Source: an uncultured Gammaproteobacteria bacterium (GTDB lineage Bacteria; Pseudomonadota; Gammaproteobacteria; Pseudomonadales; Ketobacteraceae). Taken from it: 45,797 nucleotides of DNA. Both the position numbers and the translations under genes were made by a program. The notes beneath the pieces are model-generated. The model was not told the DNA's origin, did not search any database, and worked only from the letters and a program-made list of their open reading frames with translations. Of the stretch, positions 43,426 to 45,797 are shown one piece after another. Numbering within the stretch: position 1 is the first letter of the stretch; every line of letters starts with the position of its first letter. The DNA lies in NCBI GenBank assembly GCA_913063125.1, contig CAJXZM010000027.1, forward strand, positions 1 through 45,797, given 5' to 3'.

Positions 43426-44814
43426 TTGTCAGATACTAGCTTTTCAAGTCTGAAATTAGCCCCTGAGGTGTTAGAGAACCTATCCTCCTTAGGTTATCAC
43501 GAAATGACAGCCATACAGGCTCAAAGTCTCCCCCTCATATTGGCGGGTAAGGATGTGATTGGACAAGGCAAAACAGGTTCCGGTAAAACCGCAGCCTTTG
43601 GTCTTGGGTTACTGAATAAGCTAAATGTGAAACGTTTTCGGGTGCAGACATTGGTGCTGTGTCCTACACGAGAGTTGGCTGATCAAGTTGCGAAAGAGAT
43701 TCGGCGCCTTGCCCGAGCGACACATAACGTTAAGGTACTAACCTTGTGTGGCGGAATGCCTTTCGGACCGCAGATTGGTTCTTTAGAGCATGGTGCTCAT
43801 ATTATCGTTGGTACACCGGGTCGCGTAGAGGAGCACCTGCGTAAAGAATACCTGTCATTGATGGATTTGACGACATTTGTGCTGGATGAAGCAGACCGTA
43901 TGATGGATATGGGTTTTCAGGATGCATTGGATGATATTATTGAGTTTATGCCTCGTGAACGCCAGACGATGCTTTTTAGCGCGACATTCCCTCAAAGAAT
44001 ACAATCTATCGCTAAACGAGTGATGAACGAGCCAGAAATGGTAAAGGTGGAGTCCACTCATGACGATAGCACCATTAAACAACACTTTTTCAAGGTAAAG
44101 GACAACGAGCAGCGCCCTGAAGCGGTGCAGTTGCTGTTATTACGCTACCTTCCTGAGTCTACGGTGGTATTTTGTAATACGAAGCGTGAGACTGATGAGC
44201 TTGCTGAGTATTTACGCGATAATGGTTTTAGTGCCTTGTCACTGCATGGAGACCTTGAGCAAAGAGAGCGAGACCAAGCGTTGGTGCGCTTTTCCAATAA
44301 AAGTGTGTCGGTGATGGTGGCAACGGATGTTGCCGCTCGTGGCTTGGATATTGATGCGCTGGATGCGGTGATTAACTACCACATTGCAAGGGATACGGAA
44401 ATACACGTACATCGTATTGGTAGAACGGGCCGAGCAGGTAGTAAAGGGCTGGCGCTTTCATTGTACAGTGACAAAGAACATTACAAAGTCACCCAGTTAG
44501 AAGAGTACTTGGATCAGCGAATTGTTCCTGATGCATTACCACCTGAAAAACTGTTAAACCAGATGGCGTATGAGCCATCAATGGCGACGTTGCAAATAGA
44601 TGGTGGTAAAAAACAGAAAGTACGGCCTGGTGATATTGTCGGCGCGCTGACCGGTGAGGATGGCATTGAGGGCACGCAGGTGGGCAAAATTCAGATGTTT
44701 GATAACTGGGCTTATGTTGCGGTGAACCGTGATGTCGCTAATGTAGCGCTGACAAAAATTGCACGAGGCAAGTTAAAAGGTAAGTCATTTCGTGTACGCC
44801 GATTAAGGGACTAA
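43426..44814 (+). CDS. dbpA: ATP-dependent RNA helicase DbpA
   Basis: 462 residues from TTG 43426, chosen because AGGA is ten bases upstream and the protein then starts like DbpA (FSSLKLAPEVLENLSSLGY). GTG 43378 is the alternative. All DEAD-box motifs are present: QAKTGSGKT-type loop (GQGKTGSGKT), PTRELADQV, TPGRVEEH, VLDEADRMMDMGF, LFSATFP, ARGLDID and HRIGRTGRAG. The C-terminal RNA-binding domain specific to DbpA is visible (KVRPGDIVGALTGEDG to KGKSFRVRRL). DbpA remodels the 23S rRNA hairpin 92 region during large-subunit assembly. It precedes a small conserved gene by 20 bases on the same strand. Confidence 0.93.
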   Translation: MSDTSFSSLKLAPEVLENLSSLGYHEMTAIQAQSLPLILAGKDVIGQGKTGSGKTAAFGLGLLNKLNVKRFRVQTLVLCPTRELADQVAKEIRRLARATHNVKVLTLCGGMPFGPQIGSLEHGAHIIVGTPGRVEEHLRKEYLSLMDLTTFVLDEADRMMDMGFQDALDDIIEFMPRERQTMLFSATFPQRIQSIAKRVMNEPEMVKVESTHDDSTIKQHFFKVKDNEQRPEAVQLLLLRYLPESTVVFCNTKRETDELAEYLRDNGFSALSLHGDLEQRERDQALVRFSNKSVSVMVATDVAARGLDIDALDAVINYHIARDTEIHVHRIGRTGRAGSKGLALSLYSDKEHYKVTQLEEYLDQRIVPDALPPEKLLNQMAYEPSMATLQIDGGKKQKVRPGDIVGALTGEDGIEGTQVGKIQMFDNWAYVAVNRDVANVALTKIARGKLKGKSFRVRRLRD

Positions 44815-44834
44815 GCAATAATAGGTGAAAAGCT

Positions 44835-45218
44835 ATGATGGATATAAAACGTATTACATTTGTGTGGAATGCGGACTTTAGTTTTGCCAGCGGAGTACGG
44901 GCATTAAAAGAAGCTGTAGAGGGGCATCATAGCTGCACGCTCTGTGAAATTGCTTATCATCGAGTAACGCAAACGGGTGAATGGAAAGCTTATAAAAAAG
45001 AGCTTAGAACGTCATTAAAGGCTGATGTTCGAGAGCCTTGTAGAAACCAGCTGACACAAGAGGAAATCCATGTGATAGCAGGAGACTTTCCTGCTGTTCT
45101 TGCGCATACCAATGAGGGTGTTATCAAGCTGTTAGGTAGTAAGGATGTTGATAGCTGTTTAGGTGAGTTTAGTGCCTTGAGGTCGAAGTTAAACAAAGCC
45201 ATAGTGATCGTTGTTTAA
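44835..45218 (+). CDS. Conserved small hypothetical protein
   Basis: 127 residues; AGGTG lies near the start and a second ATG at 44838 works equally. The opening ITFVWNADFSFASGVRAL and the CTLCEIAYHRV pair of Cys recall a conserved small family of unknown function. The rest is mixed helical with no membrane segment. It follows dbpA by 20 bases and may be co-transcribed. The Cys pair could bind a metal or form a disulphide; nothing tells which. Confidence 0.65.
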   Translation: MMDIKRITFVWNADFSFASGVRALKEAVEGHHSCTLCEIAYHRVTQTGEWKAYKKELRTSLKADVREPCRNQLTQEEIHVIAGDFPAVLAHTNEGVIKLLGSKDVDSCLGEFSALRSKLNKAIVIVV

Positions 45219-45313
45219 CGGCAGGTATGAATGACTATATTAAGGAGTTATTTAAGAAAGCAATTCTGAGAGAAAAGATTGATTTATAGTTGCAATCGGT
45301 CTCCATTGATATT

Positions 45314-45371
45314 TCGAACACTCTACCCCCAAGTGATACGATAGATTCTTTTGAGGGGTAGATATGTTCGA
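45314..45371. repeat. Imperfect inverted repeat between convergent genes
   Basis: TCGAACA and TCTACCCC at 45314-45329 are repeated in reverse complement at 45355-45371, with a one-to-two-base bulge between the two blocks and a loop of about 25 bases. It lies between the small conserved gene and the aspartokinase end, so it may serve as a terminator for either strand. Confidence 0.5.
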
Positions 45372-45422
45372 GTGGTTATGGATATTTTTATAGAGAGTGC
45401 AATAAAGTCATGAGATAGAATG

Positions 45423-45797
45423 CTACGATGCGAGGCATATTGCTCTTCCATGATCATGGATTTCTACTAGGCAACGATGTAGGCCCTGAATAGCGAGGTC
45501 ATAGCTATCCTCATCAATCACAAATTGCATATCGACTTGCCGCATGGATTGATGCATCGCCAATACAGAAATATTTTTATCAGCTAGTGAGCTAACTGCT
45601 TTTGCCAAGATGCCGGGGACTTGCATGTCACTTCCGATCGCAGAGACGATAGCAACTTTTTGTTGATTGATTTCGGCATCTGGAAAGGATTCCTCAAGGG
45701 CAAGGCGAATGCGTTTAATTGTTTTTAGATTGGTAGAAAGATAATGAGTAATGGTGTTGGCGTTTATATCTTTTGCAACAATGTTTGCCTTGAATCG
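45423..45797 (-). CDS. Aspartokinase, C-terminal regulatory part (cut by window end)
   Basis: The frame runs open to the end of the window, so the N-terminal kinase domain is outside. The visible 124 residues include VAIVSAIGSDMQVPGILAKA and the ISVLAMHQSMRQVDMQFVI segment, the ACT-domain region of aspartokinases as I know them from proteobacteria. The enzyme makes aspartyl-phosphate for lysine, threonine, methionine or ectoine synthesis. A feedback role of the ACT part is known in the family; which end product acts here is not visible. Confidence 0.85.
   Translation of the reverse strand, partial: RFKANIVAKDINANTITHYLSTNLKTIKRIRLALEESFPDAEINQQKVAIVSAIGSDMQVPGILAKAVSSLADKNISVLAMHQSMRQVDMQFVIDEDSYDLAIQGLHRCLVEIHDHGRAICLAS

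Noticed and set aside
1-45797. CRISPR array, prophage or complete insertion sequence
   Set aside because: No regularly spaced repeats, no phage structural or integrase genes, and no transposase other than the decayed intron fragment.

Overview
The window looks like chromosomal DNA of a free-living, probably marine, gammaproteobacterium. The evidence is a DbpA-type DEAD-box helicase, a RIO kinase, a Bcr/CflA transporter, an RND efflux operon and a proteobacterial-style aspartokinase, all in moderately AT-rich DNA. A placement near the Cellvibrionales or Spongiibacteraceae is inference only. No rRNA, tRNA, CRISPR array or intact mobile element was seen.

Layout. (1) 1-7.9 kb, + strand: a catabolic run made of an enoyl-CoA hydratase (cut by the window edge), a biotin-dependent acyl-CoA carboxylase alpha subunit, an acyl-CoA dehydrogenase, an SDR, a metallo-beta-lactamase-fold hydrolase, a nitroreductase and a secreted orphan protein. 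It resembles the liu (leucine) and atu (acyclic terpenoid) pathways. (2) 8.0-11.1 kb: a small orphan gene, an Old Yellow Enzyme-type flavin oxidoreductase, a pentapeptide-repeat protein and a PqqD-like small protein. (3) 11.1-18.7 kb, - strand: a hybrid sensor kinase followed nine bases later by a 1921-residue protein that joins a GMC (cholesterol-oxidase-like) oxidoreductase, an alpha/beta hydrolase and a PhoD-like phosphatase. (4) 18.8-20.9 kb: an MFS exporter and an SDR. (5) 21.0-25.6 kb, - strand: a secreted orphan, a phasin-like coiled protein with a large inverted repeat behind it, a lipoprotein with a terminal haem-c motif, and an AraC regulator. (6) 25.8-33 kb: a loosely packed accessory region with a PAP2-like membrane protein, an RMF-like small protein, DUF4345, a GNAT, a polytopic membrane protein, a decayed group II intron reverse-transcriptase fragment, a possible Cys/His deamidase-fold protein and a lipoprotein with receptor-L-like repeats. 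(7) 33.2-38.4 kb: a TetR - HlyD - RND efflux operon behind a nested palindrome that also covers the TetR ribosome binding site. (8) 38.6-45.8 kb: a eukaryotic-type isocitrate dehydrogenase with an internal domain duplication, an acetate kinase-PduL fusion, a RIO kinase, DbpA, a small conserved protein and the C-terminal end of an aspartokinase.

How it fits together. Region 1 would turn a branched acyl-CoA into central intermediates. The isocitrate dehydrogenase and the AckA-PduL fusion act at the acetyl-CoA/TCA node. Regions 3 to 5 suggest regulated use of a hydrophobic, perhaps sterol- or ester-like, substrate, but that is inference from domain content. The most unusual items are the triple-domain GMC/hydrolase/PhoD protein, the duplicated-domain IDH, the AckA-PduL fusion and the TetR nested palindrome.
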